Assembly (NCBI RefSeq): GCF_000812965.1
Contig: NZ_JSYN01000003.1
Span: forward strand, 62,001 to 126,000
Direction of reading: 5' to 3'
Length of the DNA: 64,000 nt
Source of the DNA: Pedobacter kyungheensis
Lineage (GTDB): Bacteria > Bacteroidota > Bacteroidia > Sphingobacteriales > Sphingobacteriaceae
The notes under the pieces are model-generated. The model was not told the DNA's origin. It searched no databases and saw only the letters and a program-made list of their open reading frames with translations. Of this stretch, positions 44,478 through 54,300 are shown one piece after another (the first letter of the stretch is position 1; each line of letters opens with the position of its first letter). The translations under genes were made by a program, and so were the position numbers.

Positions 44478-45797
44478 TTAAGACCGGTCCAATAAATGGG
44501 AATAAGCGTCTACCAATTGATCAATAAAACCCGAAGGTGCTGAATAATTGTTCAGATCAGTATCTAATTGCTGAAAAATCTTATAAGGAACATATAAATC
44601 AACCATAAAGCCGAACGAAACCGTGAAATAATTTCTATCAGTCTTAACAAAGTGTTTATCAAAGCCGCATTTCTCCCGCCAATTGAACTCCGACCTGAGG
44701 TGCTCATCCATCAGCAATTCAAACTCGTTCCAATCCTTCAGATCCCATTTACCAGATTTATCATAAAAATTCTTCGCAGTGTTCAACGGCTTCAAAAGCT
44801 GTTCCGGACCAAAATCAAGTGAGGTTACAAAGCGGTTAAAATGGCAAAACTTAATATGGTACTCCAAATCAAGTTCAAAACTTATATCCCCGATCATCAA
44901 GGATTTCCGCTCAATCCAGCTAAGCGGTTTATCATAAATATGATAGCCCTGGGACTTGGTATTACCCGGCCAGATGGTAAAAACCATATAATCATCTCCC
45001 CGGTGCTGCTGAAAAAAAGGAATGATCTCGCTCGCCCATCCAAAATTGATACCTATGGCCATTCGGTCGGCATAATCCAGTATTTTCTGCGCCGAATGAT
45101 TAATGATCTGCTTTAACCGGAGATTCCTCGCATGAACCGATTTTTGCGAACTATCGGCTAAGGACGGCAACTGATGGAACGGACGGCTGGAAAACCAGTA
45201 AGGATATCTTATTTCAGCCAAAGCAATAAAATCGTCCAGCATCCTCGATCTCCCTCCCCTGAACTGCATCAGGTTGGCTACCTGCTCCATCAGCACCATG
45301 GTATGCTTCCAGGAAAAATTTACAGGAACGACGCTTATCTGCTGGCCAGAGGAAACAAGCGGCACAACCTGGTCAAAAAGCTGCTGTTTACAGTCAAAAG
45401 TATTCCGCTTCACCTCAATTACTATAGCGATATCCTTGATGGTAATGAGTACATCCGTCAGATTGATTTCCTTTGAAACCGAAGCCTCAAGCGAGAGAAA
45501 ATCCCCCTTATCAAGATTTCTATCGGCCGTCATTGCAACAGCATAAACCTTCTTTAACCCTGATACTTCCAAAGAATTAGTGTTCACCTGAAGGTCAATC
45601 TGATAAACCGAACCATCTTCATAATGATTGAACAGGTAATCATAATCATCCTTTTCAACAATGGCCTGAATGTATTTACTAAAAAAGAGTGTATCGCTTT
45701 CCAAACAGATGGCAAAGGCCCTGCTTAGGTTATTTTCGATAAATTCAGAAGAGTTACTTTCGTTATAATAACGAAAAATATTAAGGTGCTGGTTCAT
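44478..45797 (-). CDS. PD-(D/E)xK nuclease-like protein (KAP partner)
   Basis: 439 residues. The N-terminal half has the nuclease pattern: an E-N-N-L-S-R-A helix at 21-27, then Asp115 in LTDVLI and Glu128-Val-Lys130 in VIEVKRN. The C-terminal half (about 210-439) is a mixed alpha/beta region with no assignment. First gene of a two-gene operon with the KAP NTPase. The nuclease is probably the effector and the NTPase the switch; that split is inference. Confidence 0.72.
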   Translation of the reverse strand: MNQHLNIFRYYNESNSSEFIENNLSRAFAICLESDTLFFSKYIQAIVEKDDYDYLFNHYEDGSVYQIDLQVNTNSLEVSGLKKVYAVAMTADRNLDKGDFLSLEASVSKEINLTDVLITIKDIAIVIEVKRNTFDCKQQLFDQVVPLVSSGQQISVVPVNFSWKHTMVLMEQVANLMQFRGGRSRMLDDFIALAEIRYPYWFSSRPFHQLPSLADSSQKSVHARNLRLKQIINHSAQKILDYADRMAIGINFGWASEIIPFFQQHRGDDYMVFTIWPGNTKSQGYHIYDKPLSWIERKSLMIGDISFELDLEYHIKFCHFNRFVTSLDFGPEQLLKPLNTAKNFYDKSGKWDLKDWNEFELLMDEHLRSEFNWREKCGFDKHFVKTDRNYFTVSFGFMVDLYVPYKIFQQLDTDLNNYSAPSGFIDQLVDAYSHLLDRS

Positions 45798-46089
45798 GTA
45801 GAGCGTTTTTGCGTAAAACTATATATTCTGCAACAATAAACCCAGCAGATATGGAGAAATAAATCAAAAAACAGGACATATGGGGCACCTGGAAAAATTT
45901 CACATAACCAAAATCCGGATGGCAATACCGACCAAATAGCGGTACTGTTCTCGATAAAAGGATCAAAAACAACTACCGCTAAAAAAGATTATCCATTGGA
46001 AATATTCCGCTTTAAATACAAATCAGCCTAAAATAAAAGCATCACAAATCCACAATAAAAGGTTAAGGATGTATAAGACTTAAGCATAA

Positions 46090-46668
46090 TCAATACCGCC
46101 CCAAGCGCCTGCCCAGTTCCATCGCTGCCATAATCGAAGAAGACTTGGCAATCCCCATTCCTGAAAACCGGCACAGTCCGGAAAAATCCAGCGCAGCAAG
46201 TCCCTTGAGCTTCCATTCCACGCTCTGTAATATCCTATGGGCAAGCTCGATCGCATTCTCACCCGGCGTACCCGAGCCGATCAACATGGCCAGCAGTTCA
46301 GAATCTGTCATCCTACCTGCTCCTCGCTCCAGCATCTTTTCCCTTGGTCTTTCCCCTTCCTGCATTCCCTTGATCCCATGCTCTCCTAACCGCTCTTTAT
46401 ATTGCCCTAAAGCCCACATATCCTGAACCGTCTCATATGCCTTACCATAATGCATGATTGAGGTTATAAGAGAAGAAAAGCTTTCGATAAATATCCCAAA
46501 ATCCTCTTCAAACACAGGAATCGACTGGCGACCGTAGCCACCACAATGCTGTGCCTCACTTAAGGTAAGACTGATAAAGTTGCTACTGTTAATTGCCCGT
46601 TTGTAATCGAAAAAATAGTGTTTGTTTCCCCTAGAGAAGCTTTCAGATGTCAAAATGTTATTTTTCAT
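46090..46668 (-). CDS. PUR domain fused to RadC N-terminal domain (no JAB domain)
   Basis: 192 residues. Residues about 10-75 look like a PUR/DUF3276 nucleic-acid-binding domain (SRGNKHYFFDYK start, beta-rich, ending VFEEDFGIFIESF). Residues about 95-190 are the UPF0758/RadC N-terminal helix-hairpin-helix region (EGERPREKMLERGAGRMTDSELLAMLIGSG). The frame stops at MELGRRLGRY, exactly where RadC proteins continue into the JAB/MPN metal domain. It is either a deliberate two-domain nucleic-acid binder or a truncated RadC joined to a PUR domain. No JAB remnant was seen downstream. Confidence 0.72.
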   Translation of the reverse strand: MKNNILTSESFSRGNKHYFFDYKRAINSSNFISLTLSEAQHCGGYGRQSIPVFEEDFGIFIESFSSLITSIMHYGKAYETVQDMWALGQYKERLGEHGIKGMQEGERPREKMLERGAGRMTDSELLAMLIGSGTPGENAIELAHRILQSVEWKLKGLAALDFSGLCRFSGMGIAKSSSIMAAMELGRRLGRY

Positions 46669-46822
46669 AATGCCTTTAATTTTTAATCCGCATCAAAGTT
46701 GGTCGCTGTGCTAAAAATTAACAGCAGAAAAAAAAATCTTATCTGATAACCAAACAACATAACGGTTTCCACAAAAAATTATCCGATATTAGATATAGGA
46801 AACTCTTGAAAAACCAACTTCC

Positions 46823-47242
46823 ATGAGCAACGAAACACCCACCCACGAAAAACCGCGCTGCCGCTACTGCGATAAAATACTACACGGCAGGGCGGGAAAA
46901 ATCTTCTGTAACGTAGACTGCAAGAACAACTACAATAGCCGTATCCGCTCAGTAGACCGCGCCGAAGAAAACAAACGTTTTCCCGATGTCATCAAAACCA
47001 TTAAAAATAATTACAGGGTCCTGAAACAATACCGGCTTAACAATTTAAAAGAAGGAGAAATCCGCCATATCAGAAAAGATGAACTGAGGAGGCTTGGTTT
47101 TGACCACCGCTTCTGTACGGGAGCAGCACTGGAAGGAGGCCGAGAAATGTGGAAATGCTGCTTTGAATTTTGCTGGAAAGAAGACATGAACTGGCTCACC
47201 TTCAAAATTGATCCAGACCTCAACACCCGGTACAATTATTAA
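46823..47242 (+). CDS. Zinc-finger hypothetical protein
   Basis: 139 basic residues. A treble-clef-like finger CRYCDK...IFCNVDCKNNYN lies at about 12-38, of the type found in DUF2116-like or FCS-like proteins. A charged helix and a C-terminal patch with CCFEFCW follow. No other motif. Small zinc proteins of this kind are common on Bacteroidota mobile elements. Confidence 0.65.
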   Translation: MSNETPTHEKPRCRYCDKILHGRAGKIFCNVDCKNNYNSRIRSVDRAEENKRFPDVIKTIKNNYRVLKQYRLNNLKEGEIRHIRKDELRRLGFDHRFCTGAALEGGREMWKCCFEFCWKEDMNWLTFKIDPDLNTRYNY

Positions 47243-47474
47243 TGTAAATCCCCTGTTCCATTAAAACCGTAAATGGTAAGACTATTGATCACATCAGCTT
47301 TGAAACTCAGTTCTATCATCAAGGATACAACACGCTTTATCTTTACAGAGAAAGTGATGATACAGTCATTGAGAAGCCATATAGAGTTATATCTGCTTAT
47401 GGATAAACTCAACTAGATCTCATCGCCGCGCCTTGATCCCCAGATTAAATCCTCAGTAAAACTGAAGTTTTTTA

Positions 47475-48887
47475 TCACTCAATCTCAGGAAATTTTACTA
47501 TTTCCCCAAGCTGCAGCGAAATACTCTCCCTACATGTTTTAGCAAAATGCTGGTCACCGCTTTCAAGAATATGTTTACATACCAGGAAAAGATCTGCAGT
47601 TTTTACAAGTCCAATTTGCTCTCGTTTGGCTCCAGTCTGGCACTTGGCGGTGAATGACAGTGTTCTTTCGTTGGGAGATGTTAGCCGTTGCGGATTACCA
47701 AACAGCAGCCCCGATGCGCGTTCCTTAACCTCCTCTTTTTCGAAATCAGCATTCAGCCCATCAAGAAGCTGCCTAAATTTAGACACATCTATATCCTTGC
47801 TATCCTTACCCTCGCATTCACCTATAAGCCGTTCCCCTTCAGGTGATATAATAATCTGATCGAGTTCCAATTCACCATCGTCATAATTTTCTGCCTTGTA
47901 ACCAAGAATAATCAAAGCTTTTATAACGGCTTTTTCCAGCGGCTTTCCCGTCTCAAATAGCAGGTCTTTAAGGCTATCCTGTTCCGCTAGCTCATTTCGT
48001 AAATCTGCTATCTCTTTCTTTTTTCTAAGAATTTCCTCTGTTAACTTCGAAATCTTGGTCTGGGTAGCCGTGGACGAATGTAGTCCATATGCCGTCTCAG
48101 ATAGCCAGTTAGGTTTAGGCGTTTTATCCTGCTTTTGATGTAAGACCTTATCGATCTGCACCAAAGAGTTAAGAAAAAGCTTCCCTAATTTAATTCCTTC
48201 TGAATTCCAGCTTGTCTTGTCTGTTTTAGAATTATATTGAGTCAATTTATCGATCTCAAAGTCCACATTGGGAAGAAAAACTAGGAAACCTTTTTTCAAA
48301 GTTAACGCTGCACCAAGCACCCTGTCTTTGTTTTTTGTAGTAAAAGTCGATCCTTTCCCAATAACATCACTTTTGATATATGTTTCGAATGAAAAATAAT
48401 CTTTAAAGTTATTATGAAGCTCAGTTACCAGACTTGAATTTGGGTATACCGTTTTTCCACTTGCCGAAGCGAAGTCAACAGAACTAAATGGCAATAAATT
48501 ATAATTGGTAAATGGGGCTACATGCTCTGTGGTTTTTTGATTCCTACCGGTACCACTAGTTGATTTGGTCCCTGAATAAATATAAAAATCTTGTTTTTTA
48601 CATAGAACCACCACCAAAGTCCCACCATTTTCTACAAAATGGAGAAGCTCACTTTGCCAGTGCTTGGTATGATCAAGAATCTTTGATGATGAATCTTTGT
48701 TGTAGAGCGTTTTGCCCTCATAGACTCCCCTGGAATAATGTGAATCATAGCTAGAATAGGCGGTACTATCTAGGTCAGGAGAAAAGATCGCTATATCTGT
48801 TTCAGAAAGGGAACTTATGCTGTCAAGCCTGATATAATTCTCGTCATTGGATGGAATATGAATTCCAATATTCGAAACACGCTTCAT
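47475..48887 (-). CDS. Coiled-coil protein with C-terminal PD-(D/E)xK nuclease domain
   Basis: 470 residues. The N-terminal 245 residues form an alpha/beta region (VENGGTLVVVL strand) reminiscent of a glutamine-amidotransferase-like fold without its catalytic Cys. A coiled coil follows (about 275-305). Then comes a clear restriction-endonuclease fold: helix GKPLEKAVIKALIILGY, Asp343 in ELDQII, and Glu359-Gly-Lys361 in GECEGK. It stands alone. A single-gene nuclease effector is likely; the target is unknown. Confidence 0.65.
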   Translation of the reverse strand: MKRVSNIGIHIPSNDENYIRLDSISSLSETDIAIFSPDLDSTAYSSYDSHYSRGVYEGKTLYNKDSSSKILDHTKHWQSELLHFVENGGTLVVVLCKKQDFYIYSGTKSTSGTGRNQKTTEHVAPFTNYNLLPFSSVDFASASGKTVYPNSSLVTELHNNFKDYFSFETYIKSDVIGKGSTFTTKNKDRVLGAALTLKKGFLVFLPNVDFEIDKLTQYNSKTDKTSWNSEGIKLGKLFLNSLVQIDKVLHQKQDKTPKPNWLSETAYGLHSSTATQTKISKLTEEILRKKKEIADLRNELAEQDSLKDLLFETGKPLEKAVIKALIILGYKAENYDDGELELDQIIISPEGERLIGECEGKDSKDIDVSKFRQLLDGLNADFEKEEVKERASGLLFGNPQRLTSPNERTLSFTAKCQTGAKREQIGLVKTADLFLVCKHILESGDQHFAKTCRESISLQLGEIVKFPEIE

Positions 48888-48953
48888 TTAGGATTATTAA
48901 ATAATTAGGTAAGCGAAGATAAAAAAAGTAATCCGCATCACATCTAGGTCAAT

Positions 48954-49109
48954 TCAAGCGAGCCGTTTTTTTTTGCAATTCTTCATCCTTTCCATCAGAA
49001 AAACCCTGACCGGGGCAGTTCCAAAGGTAAAATCGCCACACGGTTCATACTCATGTGAGCAGTGAATAATTGACGCAGCCAAACTACATTCAAACGGTTC
49101 CTTCAACAT
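48954..49109 (-). CDS. Predicted 51-residue cysteine-containing small protein
   Basis: ATG at 49109 to TGA at 48954. The composition is protein-like: four Cys, one CSHEYEPCGDF stretch, and a basic tail (MERMKNCKKKRLA). No family recognised. It might be a real small protein or the end of a decayed gene. Confidence 0.4.
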   Translation of the reverse strand: MLKEPFECSLAASIIHCSHEYEPCGDFTFGTAPVRVFLMERMKNCKKKRLA

Positions 49110-49448
49110 CTAATCTCTTACATCGATTAATACAGATAACTTAGCAACACCAGAGCTCGAGAGTAATAATCCGATCATCAGCCTTGAGTTGTGATCCTTT
49201 GAATCCTGTTAACCGCGCTGCGCTCGAATTCTCACACTAAAACCATTTGATGGCATAAATAGAATAGTGCTTGTCACACAGTTCAATTAAGGCAACGGCA
49301 ACCTCGTAGCAGGCAACAGTTCTACAAAATTACACTTTTTCCTATAGCGAGGATAAATTTCCAATGATCCAACACGCCATTAATTAAGCTACATTTCATA
49401 TAATCCTTCGGTGGCTTATTTTTTGAAAATAATTTTCCGGACCGGTAT
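49110..49448. other. Gene debris between small ORF and broken sigma factor
   Basis: About 340 bp. On the minus strand, about 49241-49322, an open stretch reads as plausible protein (ACYEVAVALIELCDKHYSI) but has no start and is preceded by a stop. It fits a decayed gene. No RNA or repeat seen. Confidence 0.4.
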
Positions 49449-50025
49449 CTATCTCTTCAGAAGCAGGTACAACAGCACTACTGGACCCAGCTTTTCTCGC
49501 AGGATTTTTAGTGATCGGCTGATATTGTTCCGCACCACCCCTTCAGATACTCCCAGTTGTTCAGCTATTTCCTTATGGGCAAGATCATGGTTCCTACTGA
49601 TCTCGAATGCCTTGCGCATCTGTTCGGGCAGTGCAGCTACTTCGATTTCAATCAACTCCTTAAGCTGCTTCTCACGTACCAAGAAATCCGATTCATACCG
49701 ACCGGCCTCAGCAAAATCATTCAGCAAGGAAATATATTTATCCCTTACCTTATCGTGATCGATATGATAAGAATCTTATTGCGCGAAATCTTATACAGGT
49801 AACCAGACAGCGTGAGCTCAGTTCCAGATCACCCGATCTGTTCAGCAAAGTCAGAAACACCTCCTGCGTGAGGTCTTCTGCTTCTTCATCATCCAGGAGC
49901 AGTCTGCGGGCATGACAGTAAAGCACTGCCCAATAGCGGTTATAGATGTCGGTAAACGCTCCCTCGTCCTTCCCTTTTAAAAGATCGGCAAGTTCAAGAT
50001 CCGAGAAATGGGCATAACAGAGCAT
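49449..50025 (-). pseudogene. ECF sigma factor (FecI-like), frameshifted
   Basis: The N-terminal half (50025 to about 49810) encodes sigma region 2 (GAFTDIYNRYW, AEDLTQEVFLTLL). The C-terminal half (from about 49770) encodes region 4 (ALPEQMRKAFEIS, AHKEIAEQLGVSEGVVRNNI). Between them the expected linker SGYLYKISRNKI is read in a second frame and IDHDKVRDKYI in a third, so two separate shifts within about 60 bp break the gene. In a healthy copy this factor would act with a FecR anti-sigma and a TonB receptor; neither is nearby. Confidence 0.78.
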
Positions 50026-50107
50026 AGTCTGCTGGTACTTTTTTATGAATCAGTAATTCCAATACTTATATCACGGCCTGACCTTGAACCCGTTGGAGCT
50101 GATCACA

Positions 50108-50134
50108 AAAACCCACTCTGGTCAGATGGGTTTT
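50108..50134 (-). terminator. Terminator-like hairpin
   Basis: A perfect 8-bp stem (AAAACCCA / TGGGTTTT) with an 11-base loop and A/T runs on both sides. No intact gene ends here, so it may be left over from a lost neighbour. Confidence 0.5.
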
Positions 50135-50444
50135 CAATGTGTTTATCTACAGCTTTGGCGTACAACCTTCCCTTCGGCACTACATATAGGAAATATTGGA
50201 TACAAAGGTGGGGATATTTTTCCCAATAATGGAAATAACGGAATGTAATCATTTTGTTAAGCCAAATAAATATGAAATCGCGTATCAAAACTGTCTATAA
50301 CTTTTTGGGAAGTCAAAACATAAAGCATATCGTTTGAGCGTTTCACAAAAATCAGTATTTATTCAACCAGGCAATGTATATTCCAAGTATGTTTATATTT
50401 TAGTAAAACTCAAAACACCTTAATAAAAAATAGCGCTAACAAAT
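50135..50444. other. Intergenic before the two-gene STAND module
   Basis: About 310 bp, AT-rich, expected to hold the plus-strand promoter of the module. No confident element or repeat seen. Confidence 0.35.
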
Positions 50445-51353
50445 ATGTCATTCAAAATCCCAAGCCAGCTAAGTGAAGACCAAATTGAATCAGACGTAGC
50501 CTCATACCTGGGTTACATCACTCCATTCTGGTCCAAGCGTTTCCGTTTGATTTCCGTAAATGAGGCAAGCTCTGGGGCTGACAAGCTTTTTAATAGGTTT
50601 GTGCCTATTTACCTTCAGTTTAAGGTTTCCCAAGGGCTTGACCCCAAAGCCTCAATACTTGGCCAGCTATTGAACAAACCACTGGCCAAAATCATCAGTT
50701 ACAGGAAATCCAATGGCCTTGCCGGGGATCCGATACTTTATTTTCAATTAAGGAGACAGGCTAAAACAGCTACAGAGTTACAGCACAACCTATTGGCTCG
50801 TATGCATAAGCCTCCCCACCAATACGGACTATATATCGCACCCTTAACTTTGGACCTCGCTGAATATGAAAAACTGATGAACCAGGAGCCACGATGGTGG
50901 CACCGCATGTGGCGCCCTTTTGATAACCAGGATGCTGAAATAGCCGATAGTATCCAAGCTAAAAAAATATTCCTGGGCAGTAACCCTTTTCTCCGGCACC
51001 ACATCTCCATACCGGCACATACCGATGTTGATACCCATAACCACCACTATTCTTTTTCAAAGAACGGATCAGAGCTTGCCTGGCATGGAGGGGAGGTACT
51101 CAGATCGGATTTCCGCTTATCCACCATGCTTTCTTCAATCTATGAGCATTTTGAAACAAACAGGGAAAACGGTATAAGGCTCCTGCCCTTCATTAATTAT
51201 ACTCAAAATCTCGCACTGGAAGGTAGTCCAGCTTTTGACCAAGAGGATCAATTACGTGAAAGAGCACAGATCGATTATATACAAAACTTCACACGCTTTC
51301 TTAAATATGAACATGGGATCAGCCTCATGTTTTTAGTTGACACTAACAGATGA
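50445..51353 (+). CDS. Hypothetical protein, first gene of STAND module
   Basis: 302 soluble residues. The N-terminal part has SEDQIESDVASYLGY and then an N-E-A-S-S-G-A-D-K segment and LQFK (about residues 40-62), which faintly recalls a nuclease core (E, D and QxK-like) but is not conclusive. A His-rich stretch (HTDVDTHNHHY) lies at about 192-202. The last 4 bp overlap the start of the large STAND gene (ATGA), so the two act together. Confidence 0.6.
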   Translation: MSFKIPSQLSEDQIESDVASYLGYITPFWSKRFRLISVNEASSGADKLFNRFVPIYLQFKVSQGLDPKASILGQLLNKPLAKIISYRKSNGLAGDPILYFQLRRQAKTATELQHNLLARMHKPPHQYGLYIAPLTLDLAEYEKLMNQEPRWWHRMWRPFDNQDAEIADSIQAKKIFLGSNPFLRHHISIPAHTDVDTHNHHYSFSKNGSELAWHGGEVLRSDFRLSTMLSSIYEHFETNRENGIRLLPFINYTQNLALEGSPAFDQEDQLRERAQIDYIQNFTRFLKYEHGISLMFLVDTNR

Positions 51354-54300
51354 CAGTCCTAGACCAGATCAAAAATATAACAGACAGGGGCCTATTTGAA
51401 AAAATATGTGTGGATATCCTACGTAATATCCGTCCGGAATATGCCAACATTATCCATGGCGGTTTAAACGAGAAAGGTGAACCGGTGCCCTCCCCTTTGG
51501 ATGCTTTCCACTGCGATCAAAACGGAAATTTTGTGCTCATCGAGGTAACCTCAGATGACAGCAACCTGCGCAGGAAATGGTTGGATAAAAATACCGGCGA
51601 CGTTTTTAAAGCACTAGGAAAAGTTCAAGAGTGGCATAGCAATTTCCCAGAGGCAGCATTTACCCTGTGGCTGTGCACCAATCAAAGGGTTAAAGACAGC
51701 CATCATAACAAGCTTTTCACGGACGTTGTCGAACTTTGTAAACAATCAGGGGTCACCGTTGAATTCCTTGAACAATCAGCCATAGTATCGTACCTAGAAG
51801 ATACACCAATTGGTCAATGGATAGCCCAAAAGTCCCTGCATATCAGCGCCAAACAACTATCGAAACCCAAACTCCTTGATTTAACCCTGGTCAACCTGGA
51901 AGCCTATGCCCGGGAAATTTTCGCAGGCGAACTAATTACCAGGGCATGTGAAGTTGATTTAGCGGAAATCCTCGACCAATCATACTCCCCGGTGCTACTA
52001 GTGGCAAAATCAGGGATGGGAAAATCTACTATTGCCTATAACATTTTAAAAAACTGCTCAAAGACAAAAAAATGGGGGCTTAGGATAAACCACAGCATCG
52101 CAGCAGATTCAAGCTCTTTGACCCAGGCCATTAGCAAACAGCTCCTGCAGCACCAGAACGACCTGTTCATCTCCCCTTCCCAGTTCCAAAACCTAAGTGA
52201 AAAAGTATTGATTGTGATCGATGACATCAATAAAGCTACCAACCCGACAATACTGCTTGAGCATATTTTGCTATGGCAAAGGGAAAGCAGTTTTAATGTA
52301 TTGATCCCGGTTTGGCAAAACGTATACGATCAGCTCCCAAAACGTTTCAAAGAGGAAAACACAGACGAAAAAAATAAGCCAGAGCTTTCAGAAACCGTCC
52401 TGTTATTAGGCTATTCGACAGAAGAATCAATAGCAGCATTGAAGCTATCGTCCCTGAACAGTGCCCAAAAATTCAGCGACCAACAATTCGAGCGGATATC
52501 AGAGGAACTTTTCAACGATCCTTTCCTGATCCGGATCTATGGAGATTTAACCGGTATTGACCAGGACAACTGGCTGGCAAAAACTTCAGCCCCTATTGAA
52601 GAATATATCGGGGAACGGTTACTGGACATCCAGCAGAAAGCTTCCATTCCACACTTTAGCCTTGAGCAGGCACTCTTGAAACTTGCTGACCATATGCTAA
52701 AGAGCAAACTACAATTCATATCTTTTGTAGCGCTCGAGGACAAACTAGACCGCGAGGACATCAAAATACTTCACCAGATCGGCCTCAACAATGCTATCTT
52801 TTCCATCGGCCCAGAAGGGCAGCTTATCTTCAAACATGATAAACTAAGGGACTACCTGCTGTCCAAAGCCATTGCGCGCATGTTTTCCGACCTACCCAAG
52901 CATATCCAAACCCTGTCCGAGCCCTACTATGCAGAACTCATCGGCAGGGCACTATCCAACACTAACGGTGAGCAACGATCCAATATATCCAAATGGTTGC
53001 TTGGACACTTACCGCTGGCCGTAGTAGAATCCCTGAATTACCACCAGGATGAAGACGCCCATGGACTCATCACCCAGCAGCTCATCACCTGGCTTAAAAC
53101 GCACAAAGAAAAATTAAACGAGGCAACACTAATTTCCATAAAGGCCAGCCTAAACAATATCCACAATCCCAGTGTCATCCAGATTTGTGATTGCCTGGAT
53201 ACCGATTTTTACACCTTAGGCGCTAATTTTCTAAACGGCCATACCGGCGATGGCATACGCTATATAGCCAGGTTTGCCAATAGTGATTTTGAGCCGAACA
53301 GTGGAAATGCCCGCCGTGACTACCTCATGGCCAATTTTAACAATAGATTTAAGGAAAATGGGATTGCAGACCTCAAAAAGTACCTAAGCGTCCCCACTTA
53401 CACCATCCAACAAAAAAATGCCATCATCATGTTTGCAGGGTACCTACGTTCACAGGAACTGTTCGACCCTATATTTGAGCGCTGGCAATCGGACAAAAAA
53501 GCCCTCTTTATGAACAGCATCTGGGCACTTATCATTTCTTTCCAGGCCGGCAAGGAAGAAAAACTGCAGGAAGTCTTTGATTTTTGGGCCAGCTTGCCCG
53601 AGAGCAAAAAAACAAATGGGTTTCCCGAAGGAACAAAAGCACTGAGTACCTACAATCTGGGAAGATATAAGGAATTTGCCGTTAACGAGGCCCTGGCGGC
53701 CTTTCTACTCAAAAACACACAACGAGAGGATTACCTAAACCTCTTCTTCGCGGTAACAGCCTACATGGACCACCCTGATTTAATTGAATTTACCATCAGG
53801 CACTTTGCCAAAATCAAAAGACAGCTGTCACAACAAGAGGGGCTCTATGTAGCCTCCCTTACCATTTCAAAATTCCCTGAAAGGTGGTCTCCGCGCCATC
53901 AAAGTGGGAAAAGCCTTTCCACAGCCAGTAGAAATAGACTTCTAAGCTTATGGAACAACCAGCCAGATGACCAGTTCCTTACCCTACAAGCATTTGTCCT
54001 CTGGTCTGTTGGCGCTGATGAATCAGAAGGGCACATCCTGCAAAAAATAGATCTAGATAACCCTGAGCTATACTCCCGGACAATAACCACCAGGATGCTC
54101 ATAGGTGACCATTCGGTCTTAGCAGACCTAAAACAGATCATCAAAGCTGAGAATAGACAAAATGGGAAGTACATTGAGCACCTGTGTTTGATCTGGGACC
54201 AAGCTACAAAAGAATATGTCGATAGCTTATTAAACTTATACCACCCAAATCAAGACCAGAAGTTCAAACATTCAAATTCGTGGGTGCTTTCTAGCATTGC

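Noticed and set aside
45781..45972. 63-residue minus-strand open frame
   Set aside because: It overlaps the start of the nuclease gene, has no coding-like pattern and no support from context.
50103..50288. 61-residue minus-strand frame ending in the hairpin
   Set aside because: Its last codons read through the terminator-like stem, and no family resemblance is seen.
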